Of a stretch of DNA of 64,000 nucleotides, positions 15,537-23,766 are shown in pieces. Each line of letters begins with the position of its first letter. Position 1 is the stretch's first letter. The stretch comes from an uncultured Prevotella sp. (GTDB taxonomy: Bacteria; Bacteroidota; Bacteroidia; Bacteroidales; Bacteroidaceae): assembly GCA_900316295.1 (NCBI GenBank), contig ONCJ01000002.1, positions 39,773-103,772 on the forward strand. The letters are read 5' to 3'. A program made the position numbers and the translations under genes. The notes below the pieces were generated by a model. That model searched no databases. It had not been told where the DNA came from and saw only the letters and a list, made by a program, of their open reading frames with translations.

Positions 15537-18500
15537 TTATTTAATGACCATTTTCTTTCCGTTGATGATATAGACTCCCTTGGGCAGCTTGCCTGTCGGC
15601 AATGAAGCGTCAGTCACCTTCCGTCCGTCTAACGAGTAGATGTTACTACTCCCCTCTCCCCTTGGAGATGGGACGGGGGTGAGGCTCTCGATACCAGTCG
15701 GTGTTGCTGTCTGATTGTTCAGCTTGGTACTGATCTCTTCAGCCTCTTCGTCGACGAGCATTGCCGCCTTTACTTCCGCCTCATCGCTACTACATGTACC
15801 GATAACGGTCTCGCCTGTTGGTAGTGTCTTCCCCGAGGTGCTATATATAATAATGTGTAGCTTTCTGTCAGCCATCGTCTTCTTGGCAATGGTCATGCCT
15901 TGCGATGGTGAACTGGTGAAATTGTCCACTTGTGAAATAGTGATGTCCATAGCTGCTACAGGTCGAGTGGTTTTTAGGATGAGTTTTCCGTTCATTATAT
16001 ACAAGCTGGCTTCGTGTGTGGTTGTCAATGCTGCATTTGATGAGACTTTAGCTCTCCTTGCGAGGTTAGGACCGTCAGAATTTCCCTCAGTAGTCGACGG
16101 GTTCATGTTCAGCAGCAAGTCTACATGCGGCACGATGTCGAGTACGTTGATGGCGTTGTCTGCATTCATGTCGCCTGCGCTGAAGTTGTAGCGGTAGTAG
16201 TTGCTGTAAGATTCTTTGAACAGGTAGCTGATGCTCTGTTGCAGGTCGCTGATGTTGACGAGTCCGTTGAAGTCCACGTCGCCCATGTCATAGAAGAAGT
16301 TGGCATTGAACGTGGTGGTCTTGTTCGTGGAGTCGGTGTAGGAACACTTGGCAACGTCGCCGCTCGCTCCCTTCCAGGTACAGTAACCACTGACGGTGAA
16401 GTCGTTAGTGCCGTTGTAGTTCAGTGTGAACCAGTTCCCGTTGGTCTGGCTCTGCACGTTGACCTTGATGTCATCGGCGTAGGTGCGCGTTGCTGGGTCG
16501 TAGAAGACGATAGAGGGCAGGGTAGAGAAGAAGCCTTCATCGGTCATGTCGCGCAAGTCGAGCTTTGCCGTGATGTCAGTGATGGTCTGCGTACTGATGT
16601 TGACATTCTCCAACGTCTCAGTGAATGCCGGCCACAATGAGGAGAATCGGTTTTCGTGTACGTCCAACGTCTTTAACGACGGCAGTGCACCCACGAGCGT
16701 CGAGATATTACCCTCTAACTTGTTGCGCTGCAGGTCGAGGTATTCAAGGGTGGGACTGAGCGTCTTGCCTGCGGCAAGCCACTCTTCCACCTTGTCGCTG
16801 ATGTTACCGTAGAGTTCGCAACCAGCAATCTCTATCTTCTTCACCTGTGGCAGGGCGAAGAGGCTGACGGGTGTCTCTTCGGCATTGAGGTTGTAGATAC
16901 TGGTGCCTGTGCCGAAGTTGATTTCCTCCACATGCCCGTTGTTCCACTTCACACCGAAGATGCCGACGGCACTCTCCTTCACGCCTTCGATGAGTCCCCA
17001 GTTGGCTGGTGCGCCGCCACCGCCGCTACCGGTCCACGTACTCTTCTGCTTCGTGCGGTCGTAGGTCTTGCTGTAGAAGTCCCACAGCAGGGCAAAGTCT
17101 TCGTCGTCAATCTCCTTCAGACTGAAGGTTGCTATGTTGTCGAAGGTGGCTGGCTTGTAGTAAGGCCCTTCCTCGAAGTCGGCAGAGATGGTGTAGTCGC
17201 CTCCTTCTATCGGCATCGTGGCGGTCTTGTTGCCCTTCGCGTCGGTGTACCAGATGCGGTAGTTGCCCATGCCCTCGAACCAGTCTATCCATACAGCCTC
17301 CGGACTACCGCTCTTGTAGCTCTCCTTATCTAAGCAAGACAGGTGGATGAGGTCTTGGGTGAGCGTCTGTTTCTCAGCGGGATAGCCCTTGATGGTGCGG
17401 TTGTCGGTGGCATCGGGAGTCCACGACGTACTGTTCTGGTAGTCGCTCTCCTGTCCTGCAGGTACCAAGAGGCTGAAAGCTGGCTGATATTGCCAGAACA
17501 CGTGGTCTTTGGTACCCGGCATGGTGCTGCCCATGATACCGATGCTCTTGAAGTTGGTGTTCGATGAAGATGCTGTGGTGTGGATAGCCCAGTTGCCCAT
17601 GCTCGTCACCGTAGAGGGGATATTGATAAAGGGCAGCTTCTCGGTATAGGCGAAACAGCTTTGTCCGATACTTTCCAGTCCTTCGGGCAACCGCACATAG
17701 CGCAGTCCTTTACAGTAGCAGAAGGTTTCGTAGCCGATGCTCTTTACGCCGTCGGGGATGTAAATGGTCTGCAGGGAGTCGCAGCTGTAGAAGGCATGGT
17801 CGCCGATGCTGGTGATGGTGGCAGGCAGCTGGATGTTGCGAAGGTGATCACATTCCTGGAACATATTATTAGGTATGGAACTCATGCCAGTCTTCGGTAG
17901 CGTCACATTCGTCAACTGTTTGTTATAGGCGAAAAGATTGGTGCCGATAGTGGTGAGTGCCGTCATGTCTTCGGGGAAGGTGACGGTGAGAATGGAGTCA
18001 CAGTTGTAGAAGGCATAATTGCCTATATTCTTCACTGTGGAGGGGATGTTCAGCGTCTTCAGCTGGTCGCAGTTGTAGAAGGCACTCGCTCCGATAGACT
18101 CCAGTCCCTCGTTGAGAGTCAGCGAAGGTATGTTGGTATCCCGGAAAGCATTGTCTTCTATCGTCTTCACCGTAGCAGGCAGGGTGATGGCTGGCAGTGA
18201 GGTTGCTCCGTAGAAGGCTTGTAGGCCGATGGTCACCACATTTTCCGGCAATGTCACGTTGGCAAGCCGCTTGCAGCCTTCGCAGGTGCTTCGTGGAATG
18301 ACGGTCATGTTGCGGGGGAAGACCACCGTCTGCAAGTTGTCACAACTGGCAAGCACGTATGTGCCTAAGGTGGTGAGAGACTCCGGGAAGGTGAAGCTCG
18401 TCATCTGGTCGCAGTTGTAGAAGGCATTGCCTCCGATGCTGGTGACGCTCTGCGGAATGACGACGGGAGATGCCGAGAGGTCCTTGCTGCCAGAAAAGGC

Positions 18501-19832
18501 ATAGTTGCCGATGGTCTCCAGTCCGTCGTTCAGTTGCAGGCTGGTCAGGTTGTTATTGTCGAAGGCATTGTTTCCGATGCTCTTCAGTGTTGAAGGGAAA
18601 CTGATGGCGGTCAGGTTCTCGCAATAAGCGAAAGCCTGATCTCCGATGGTAGCTGTTGCGGGCGGTAGCTGAACCGAAGCCAGTGCCTTACACAGACGGA
18701 ACGCCCAGGGGCTTATCACTGTGGCAGGCAGACGGCTTAGGTCGATGCTCTGCAACTGATTGCAGCCGAAGAACATGCTGGTGGTGATGGTACTCAGGTT
18801 GTCGGGCAGCTTCACACTCTTCAGTTTCTTCATCGAAGAGAACTGCGACTCACCGGGCATTGTCACGTCGTTGTTGCCTAAGAAGGTGACGCTCTCCACG
18901 TTCTCGCACCCAGCGAAAGCATAGGAACCGAGCGAGGTGAGACCGGCAGGTAGCGTGATGTCGCCGCCAAGCAGCTTACAATAATGGAAGGCTTCATTAC
19001 CGATGGTGGTCACTCCTTCCGGGATGGTGACAGACGGCAGGCTGATACAGTTATAGAAGGTACGGTAGCCGATGGATGTCAGCGTCGAGGGCAGCGACAG
19101 TTCCTGCATCGCCTTGCATCCGTAGAACACATCTTGTCCGAGGGTGGTGATGCCTTCTGGTACGTGGAAGGCGGTAAGCTTCTCACAGGAGTCGAAGGCA
19201 TTTCGCCCGATGGTGGTCATCGTCTGGGGCTTCAAGTCGACGGTCTCCAGATTTGAGCAGTACTGGAACGCATACTCGTCGATGATGCTGACGTTGGCTG
19301 GAATGGTGATGGCGGTCAGCCCTATGCACCTGCCAAACGCATGATATCCGATGGTGGTCAGCGTGGAGGGTAACACCACCCCGTTTAAAAGGTCGTCTTC
19401 GTAGAACACGCCGCGCTCCATGGTGGTCACGCCTTCTGGAATCGTCACCGAGGTGAGCTGGTCGCAGTAGGAGAAAAGCTCGAACGTCAGCGTCGTCACG
19501 CCTTCGGGAATCACGACTGAGGTCAGACCCGTTCTGGAGAACGAGTATCTGCCAAATGTGGTCAGCGTCGACGGGAACGTGACAGAAGTGACAAACGACT
19601 TGCCATAGAAGGCACTGTCGCCAATCTTTTTCACCGTATAGTCCTGCGTGCCGTCGTTGACGGTCTGCGGGATGGTGATTTCGGATGTTGACAGATACAG
19701 ACACGAACTGACGGTTGCCGTACCGTCGGTATTCAATGTGTATCGCAGGGAGTCCTTCTCAAAGGTGGTCTGGCTGTATGATGTGTAACCAAACAATGAT
19801 AGAAGGAAAAACAAGATGAAAAACTTCCTCAT
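15537..19832 (-). CDS. BspA-like leucine-rich repeat surface protein with dockerin-like domain (1431 aa)
   Basis: Signal peptide 1-20 (FGYTSYSQ). A long array of BspA/TpLRR-type repeats (LRR_5), of the form IGxxAFxxCxxLxxVxIPxxVTxIG, fills about residues 55-760; such repeats bind host proteins or other cells. Then a beta domain, a short conventional LRR stretch (LEYLDLQRNKLEG, LKTLDVHENRF), a dockerin-like pair of Ca-binding loops near 1179-1244 (DVDFNGLVNISDL and DMNADNAINVLDI), a final beta domain and a short tail ending KGVYIINGKKMVIK. Just before the tail, LTPVPSPRGEGSS is encoded by a palindromic repeat. It is first gene of a leftward operon with the 2795-aa gene, divergent from the histidine kinase. 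Export by T9SS is inferred from the tail and neighbours. Confidence 0.88.
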   Translation of the reverse strand: MRKFFILFFLLSLFGYTSYSQTTFEKDSLRYTLNTDGTATVSSCLYLSTSEITIPQTVNDGTQDYTVKKIGDSAFYGKSFVTSVTFPSTLTTFGRYSFSRTGLTSVVIPEGVTTLTFELFSYCDQLTSVTIPEGVTTMERGVFYEDDLLNGVVLPSTLTTIGYHAFGRCIGLTAITIPANVSIIDEYAFQYCSNLETVDLKPQTMTTIGRNAFDSCEKLTAFHVPEGITTLGQDVFYGCKAMQELSLPSTLTSIGYRTFYNCISLPSVTIPEGVTTIGNEAFHYCKLLGGDITLPAGLTSLGSYAFAGCENVESVTFLGNNDVTMPGESQFSSMKKLKSVKLPDNLSTITTSMFFGCNQLQSIDLSRLPATVISPWAFRLCKALASVQLPPATATIGDQAFAYCENLTAISFPSTLKSIGNNAFDNNNLTSLQLNDGLETIGNYAFSGSKDLSASPVVIPQSVTSIGGNAFYNCDQMTSFTFPESLTTLGTYVLASCDNLQTVVFPRNMTVIPRSTCEGCKRLANVTLPENVVTIGLQAFYGATSLPAITLPATVKTIEDNAFRDTNIPSLTLNEGLESIGASAFYNCDQLKTLNIPSTVKNIGNYAFYNCDSILTVTFPEDMTALTTIGTNLFAYNKQLTNVTLPKTGMSSIPNNMFQECDHLRNIQLPATITSIGDHAFYSCDSLQTIYIPDGVKSIGYETFCYCKGLRYVRLPEGLESIGQSCFAYTEKLPFINIPSTVTSMGNWAIHTTASSSNTNFKSIGIMGSTMPGTKDHVFWQYQPAFSLLVPAGQESDYQNSTSWTPDATDNRTIKGYPAEKQTLTQDLIHLSCLDKESYKSGSPEAVWIDWFEGMGNYRIWYTDAKGNKTATMPIEGGDYTISADFEEGPYYKPATFDNIATFSLKEIDDEDFALLWDFYSKTYDRTKQKSTWTGSGGGGAPANWGLIEGVKESAVGIFGVKWNNGHVEEINFGTGTSIYNLNAEETPVSLFALPQVKKIEIAGCELYGNISDKVEEWLAAGKTLSPTLEYLDLQRNKLEGNISTLVGALPSLKTLDVHENRFSSLWPAFTETLENVNISTQTITDITAKLDLRDMTDEGFFSTLPSIVFYDPATRTYADDIKVNVQSQTNGNWFTLNYNGTNDFTVSGYCTWKGASGDVAKCSYTDSTNKTTTFNANFFYDMGDVDFNGLVNISDLQQSISYLFKESYSNYYRYNFSAGDMNADNAINVLDIVPHVDLLLNMNPSTTEGNSDGPNLARRAKVSSNAALTTTHEASLYIMNGKLILKTTRPVAAMDITISQVDNFTSSPSQGMTIAKKTMADRKLHIIIYSTSGKTLPTGETVIGTCSSDEAEVKAAMLVDEEAEEISTKLNNQTATPTGIESLTPVPSPRGEGSSNIYSLDGRKVTDASLPTGKLPKGVYIINGKKMVIK
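15648..15690. repeat. Palindromic repeat inside the LRR gene, encoding LTPVPSPRGEGSS
   Basis: C/G-rich imperfect palindrome in frame in the linker before the C-terminal tail. The SPRGEG-type translation is familiar, from memory, as a mobile palindrome of Bacteroidetes genomes. Confidence 0.7.
16100..16295 (-). other. Dockerin-like domain within the LRR protein
   Basis: Two calcium-loop segments, DVDFNGLVNISDLQ and DMNADNAINVLDIV, each followed by a helix ending in a hydrophobic Leu-rich turn. The spacing fits a dockerin type I pair. Confidence 0.65.
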
Positions 19833-19869
19833 AATATATAGAATTTGTTTAAGTTAGTATATGTGTTGC

Positions 19870-19877
19870 CAAAGTTA
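19870..19877 (-). promoter_or_regulatory. Possible -7 box of the LRR/giant protein operon
   Basis: Minus strand TAACTTTG, leaving a leader of about 33 bases to the ATG at 19832. No clear -33 element. Confidence 0.5.
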
Positions 19878-20000
19878 TGTAAAAATAGTTAAATATCGAG
19901 AATGAAAAACTGTGTTATTGATGAACTGTGGTCAGAGAGTGATGAAATGGCTGTTTCTCTTGACGAAGCAAAAAAACTTTCTTAGATACATTAATTTATA

Positions 20001-20032
20001 TTTGGCAAGTGAGGCGAAGTTTTGTATATTTG
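20001..20032 (+). promoter_or_regulatory. Promoter of the histidine kinase gene, almost touching the ATG
   Basis: TTTG (20001-20004), 20 bases, TATATTTG (20025-20032). The ATG is at 20037, so transcription should begin at or next to the start codon. Confidence 0.8.
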
Positions 20033-20036
20033 CACC

Positions 20037-22739
20037 ATGAACAAAGCTTTTCTGACCATAATAATCTCCTTATTGGTGCTACAACCTAACTATGTGGTAG
20101 CAGATGCTCAACCCTCGGACTCAGACTCCCATCCTCAGATTCTTACTTCCGAGTTGAGTTTCCGTCGTTACACCACAGCCGACGGACTACCCCAGATGCA
20201 GGCAGAAATGGTGTGGCAGGATAGTCGAGGGTATATCTATATCGGTACTTTGTCGGGCTTTGTTCGCTATGATGGACGTACGTTCACACCCCTTCTCAAA
20301 GGTAGAAGGGAGAATATTGTGGGATTTATGGAGGAAGATTCTCGTGTCAGTGCGTTGAGTTTTCGTCGTCGATGGATAGACGAAGGCGAGAAAGCCGTGC
20401 CGCTTCCTTATGATTGCCATAACTACTGGTATCTGAACAACTTCAATGCGTACGACCTGCCCAACGGCATGTTGCTCTTCGAAGATAAGAATGAGACCCA
20501 ACGCAGACTCTGTCAGGTAACGTCTGACGGTATGAAGATAGTGCTGCGTGGCCCGCTACTCGACCTTATGACTCCCGACCGTAAATTCTTTGTCGACTCT
20601 TCCGCTTATTTTGTTCCTACTCCTCGGGGGCTGTACAAGGTTGCCCGTAACCAACATGCTGAACAAAAATCGTCTCGCACACGACTCATATCCTCACGTC
20701 CTAACATCTTCTCGCTTACCCGTGACAGAGGAAAACTTTATGCGTTTGCGTCTGATGGTATCTATTTGGTTGCTAATAACGGACTGAAACCTATCGTCTC
20801 ATTCAGGTTCGATGCTCCCGACTACGGACTCCTTGTCCGTCGCTCACGTGATGGCAGCTTCTTCATATCCGACTCGCACAGTATATACCGATGGAAGGAT
20901 GGCTGCATTGCTACTCTTGTTACGGGCGTGAACATGATAAAGAACATCTTTGTAGATCGTTGGGATCGTCTGTGGGCAGCAACATACGAGGGTGTGTATT
21001 GCTACTTCCAGCGTAACTTCGTCAATCATAAGCTCGCTGAGAAGGGTGACATCGTCCGTGCTCTTGCTGTGGACGGTCACGACAGAGTGGTGATGGGTTC
21101 GCTCAATGGTAAACTGATGATTGGCGACTCGTTGTTATTGGTCGACGACGCGTCTCTCTTCTTCCAGCCAAACGCTGTGGCTCTTGCGGATAAAGTCTAT
21201 ATGGTTGGTAGGGGTGATGTGGCAAGTGTGGGAGAATCCTCGATGAAATGGGAGAACCTACCGCCCGACCGCTACCAGTTCGTTAGCAAGTGGAGAGGTC
21301 GCCTGGTGGTAGCCAATCGCTCCACATTGTTCTTCTGCAATTCCGAAACATCCTCTCTTGACACCATTGCCTCGGGGATAGAACACCCATGGGTGGCTCG
21401 TGAGGACAAACAAGGTGCTCTGTGGGTTGGCGCAAGCTCTGGACTGTGGAAGATTACTGCAAACAACTCTCACCTTTCAACTCCTTATTATACACCTCCT
21501 TATTCCTTACCTCCTTATTCCTCAACTCCTTATTCCTCACCCCTCGCCTCCCAGAAATTGATTGTCACCTCGATGACGACCGATGAAATCGGAAATATTT
21601 ACTTCTCGTCAGCCGACTCGTTGTTTGTCGTCCATGATGGCGATGTGATGGAACTCTCCAGCCAGATACCACAACTCGCGGGTCATGAGATACGTTCGCT
21701 ACATGTTTCGCCAAAAGGCTTCCTTGTCATCGCTGTCGTCGATGGGTTGTTTGTGTGCCGACTATCCTCTCATGATATAATACTCTCAGATATTCGCTTC
21801 TTCAATCATCTTAATGGATTCACTATGGTGGAGCCGTTGATGGCTTCGATGGCTGAACAATCTGACGGCACAATATGGTTGGCTGGTGTTGAGGAGATGA
21901 CCTCCTTCAGTCCTGAGAGACTTTTAGAATACGCTCAGGAAGACACCATCATACCGTTGCCCCTACGCTGGTGGCAACACTGGTGGGTGTGGCTATCGCT
22001 GTTGGCGCTGCTCGTCATCGTGATATGGTGGATAGCTACACGCTATGCAGAGCGTCGTCATCGCCGTACATTAGACAACCTTCAGAGGGAGAAGACGCAG
22101 AAAGACCTGCAGATAAGTGCCATTCGTCTGAAGTCTATCCCTCATTTCCATACCAATATCCTCGCAGGAATAGAATATTTCGTGATGAACAATTCCGCGG
22201 ATGAGGCTATGCGCTACCTAAAACTCTATTCCGACTTCACCAATCAGACGCTCTCTGACATCGACCTGCCTGCGCGTACTGTGGCTGAGGAGGTGGACTA
22301 TATCAAGACTTACTTGCAGTTGGAGCATCTGCGACTGGGCGACAAGTTGACATATTCTATAGAGGTGGATAGTGATGTGGACCGTAAGTGCTTGATACCA
22401 AACATGCTGCTGCATACGTACTGTCAGAATGCCATCAAGCACGGTATCTCTAATCGTCCTGAGGGTGGAAGGGTAGAGGTGACTATCACCAATCTCGAAC
22501 GGGAGCACGCCATAGTGGTCAGCGTCAGGGACAACGGTGTGGGTCGTCGTGAGGCTGCGCGCCTCAATGCCGATACTACCAAACAGGGACTGCGCATACT
22601 GTTAGACCAGATAGAGCTGTACAATCAGACCAACAAGCATGCTATACGCCAAGAGGTGAGCGACATGCTCGATGAAGACGGCAAGCCTGCGGGAACGTGT
22701 TATAGCATGACGATACCGACAGATTATCGATATGAGTAG
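20037..22739 (+). CDS. Propeller-type sensor histidine kinase (LytS/His_kinase family)
   Basis: Membrane sensor of 900 aa. A signal peptide is followed by a large extracytoplasmic region of two-component-regulator propeller blades (RRYTTADGLPQM, DSRGYIYIGT, ALWVGASSGL). One membrane segment lies near 645-665 (WVWLSLLALLVIVIWWIA). The cytoplasmic kinase has the His_kinase box with H703 in IPHFHTN and a HATPase part with N798 in NAIKHGI and DNGVG. No Y_Y_Y domain was seen before the membrane segment. Residues 480-504 are a low-complexity Pro/Tyr/Ser insert encoded by a repeat (see findings). ATG 20037 is required for the signal peptide. It probably phosphorylates the LytTR regulator downstream; the ligand is unknown. 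Confidence 0.88.
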   Translation: MNKAFLTIIISLLVLQPNYVVADAQPSDSDSHPQILTSELSFRRYTTADGLPQMQAEMVWQDSRGYIYIGTLSGFVRYDGRTFTPLLKGRRENIVGFMEEDSRVSALSFRRRWIDEGEKAVPLPYDCHNYWYLNNFNAYDLPNGMLLFEDKNETQRRLCQVTSDGMKIVLRGPLLDLMTPDRKFFVDSSAYFVPTPRGLYKVARNQHAEQKSSRTRLISSRPNIFSLTRDRGKLYAFASDGIYLVANNGLKPIVSFRFDAPDYGLLVRRSRDGSFFISDSHSIYRWKDGCIATLVTGVNMIKNIFVDRWDRLWAATYEGVYCYFQRNFVNHKLAEKGDIVRALAVDGHDRVVMGSLNGKLMIGDSLLLVDDASLFFQPNAVALADKVYMVGRGDVASVGESSMKWENLPPDRYQFVSKWRGRLVVANRSTLFFCNSETSSLDTIASGIEHPWVAREDKQGALWVGASSGLWKITANNSHLSTPYYTPPYSLPPYSSTPYSSPLASQKLIVTSMTTDEIGNIYFSSADSLFVVHDGDVMELSSQIPQLAGHEIRSLHVSPKGFLVIAVVDGLFVCRLSSHDIILSDIRFFNHLNGFTMVEPLMASMAEQSDGTIWLAGVEEMTSFSPERLLEYAQEDTIIPLPLRWWQHWWVWLSLLALLVIVIWWIATRYAERRHRRTLDNLQREKTQKDLQISAIRLKSIPHFHTNILAGIEYFVMNNSADEAMRYLKLYSDFTNQTLSDIDLPARTVAEEVDYIKTYLQLEHLRLGDKLTYSIEVDSDVDRKCLIPNMLLHTYCQNAIKHGISNRPEGGRVEVTITNLEREHAIVVSVRDNGVGRREAARLNADTTKQGLRILLDQIELYNQTNKHAIRQEVSDMLDEDGKPAGTCYSMTIPTDYRYE
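21479..21545 (+). repeat. Tandem CTCCTTATTC repeat inside the histidine kinase gene
   Basis: Four to five units of an A/CTCCTTATTCCT type. On the opposite strand this is the AAGGAGTTGAGGAATAAGGAG family seen between genes at 22734-22868 and 61143-61171. In frame it encodes repeated Pro-Tyr-Ser between two propeller blades. Confidence 0.8.
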
Positions 22740-22868
22740 TAAGGAGTTGAGTAGTATGGAGTTGAGTAATGGGGAGTTGAGTAGTAAGGAGTTGAGTAAT
22801 GGGGAGTTGAGTAGTAAGGAGTTGAGTAGTAAGGAGTTGAATAATAAGAAGATAAGGAGTTGAGTGAT
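22734..22868 (+). repeat. Tandem 15-bp Shine-Dalgarno-like array between kinase and regulator
   Basis: About nine units of GAGTTGAGTAGTAAG type, period 15, with eight GGAG motifs. The first unit contains the TAG stop of the kinase (22737-22739) and the last contains the start codon of the regulator (22867). Confidence 0.9.
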
Positions 22869-23592
22869 GAAAAAGGTAATGAGAGCCATAGTGGTGGAAG
22901 ACGAACGCCTGCCCCGCCTTACGTTGCTACAGAAACTCGAGGAACTGCGTAGCCAGGTGGAGGTTGTGGACAGTTGTGATAACTATGATGATGCCATTCA
23001 GAGTATCATTAGGTGCAAACCAGACTTGCTCTTCCTGGACATCCAGCTTAATGGTAGGACCACTCTGCATCTGCTGGAGGAACTGAAGAGCTCCATCACG
23101 CTACCAAAGATTATTTTCACTACAGCCTATTCCGATAGGAAATACCTCATCAGTGCTATCAAGATTTCTGCCGTAGACTATCTGCTGAAACCTGTCGACA
23201 AGACCGAACTGGCTCTTGCCGTGAGTAAGGCTTGGGGTATTGTGGAAGGCGGTGAGCCTTCGATGGAATCGTCTAAAATGTCGTTTCGTACGGTCAATGG
23301 TCGCATGTTTGTAGAACGGGATGATATCGCATACATCAAGGCTGATGGCAATTATGTACAGATGACTATGTTTGACGGCCAGGAGACTGTACTCGAGAGT
23401 CTTGCCTCCATAGAGCACCATCTCGGCGAAGAGTCGTTCCTACGTGTCGACCGTAGTACCATCATAAACATTCACACTATCTATAAGCTCAATACCAAAC
23501 GGAAGATTTGTATACTGAAGTCGCATGATGGCACCGTCGTCGAGGTCGAGATATCCAAGAGCGGCATCGACCTGCTGTCACGACAGTTGTGA
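22867..23592 (+). CDS. LytTR-family response regulator
   Basis: A 241-aa cytoplasmic regulator. The receiver domain (about 5-120) has the acidic pair VVEDE, phospho-acceptor D58 in LLFLDIQL, Thr in IFTTAY and Lys in LLKPVD. A LytTR DNA-binding domain follows (about 140-241): IAYIKADGNYVQM, FLRVDRSTIINIHTI and a C-terminal LLSRQL. It is partner of the kinase immediately upstream, from which it is separated only by the tandem repeat array. An in-frame GTG at 22864 and an ATG at 22879 are alternative starts. Likely targets, by position, are the surface-protein operons on either side, but no LytTR binding repeats were identified. Confidence 0.92.
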   Translation: MKKVMRAIVVEDERLPRLTLLQKLEELRSQVEVVDSCDNYDDAIQSIIRCKPDLLFLDIQLNGRTTLHLLEELKSSITLPKIIFTTAYSDRKYLISAIKISAVDYLLKPVDKTELALAVSKAWGIVEGGEPSMESSKMSFRTVNGRMFVERDDIAYIKADGNYVQMTMFDGQETVLESLASIEHHLGEESFLRVDRSTIINIHTIYKLNTKRKICILKSHDGTVVEVEISKSGIDLLSRQL

Positions 23593-23599
23593 TAGGTGC

Positions 23600-23645
23600 T
23601 CATCTCCTCATCTCCTCATCTCCTTATCTCCTCATCTCCTCGAGA
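23600..23645 (+). repeat. Short tandem repeat CATCTCCT after the regulator gene
   Basis: Five to six units of CATCTCCT or TATCTCCT follow the regulator stop. On the minus strand they read AGGAGATG, the same type of element as at 61143-61171. The rest of the 174-base gap up to porT shows nothing clear. Confidence 0.75.
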
Positions 23646-23766
23646 GCTACCTCTCCATCTTCTACAATGTAGCTTGAAGGAGCCGTTGCTTTTTTATTAA
23701 TTCTCTTTTCGGAAGTAAAGAAGTTGAATACAATAATATTCGTTCACCAGCGTTATAACAATTACT

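Noticed and set aside
22602-22889. Minus-strand frame encoding repeated LLNSLLLNSP
   Set aside because: It is the translation of the 15-base tandem array on the wrong strand; no start signal or conserved sequence.
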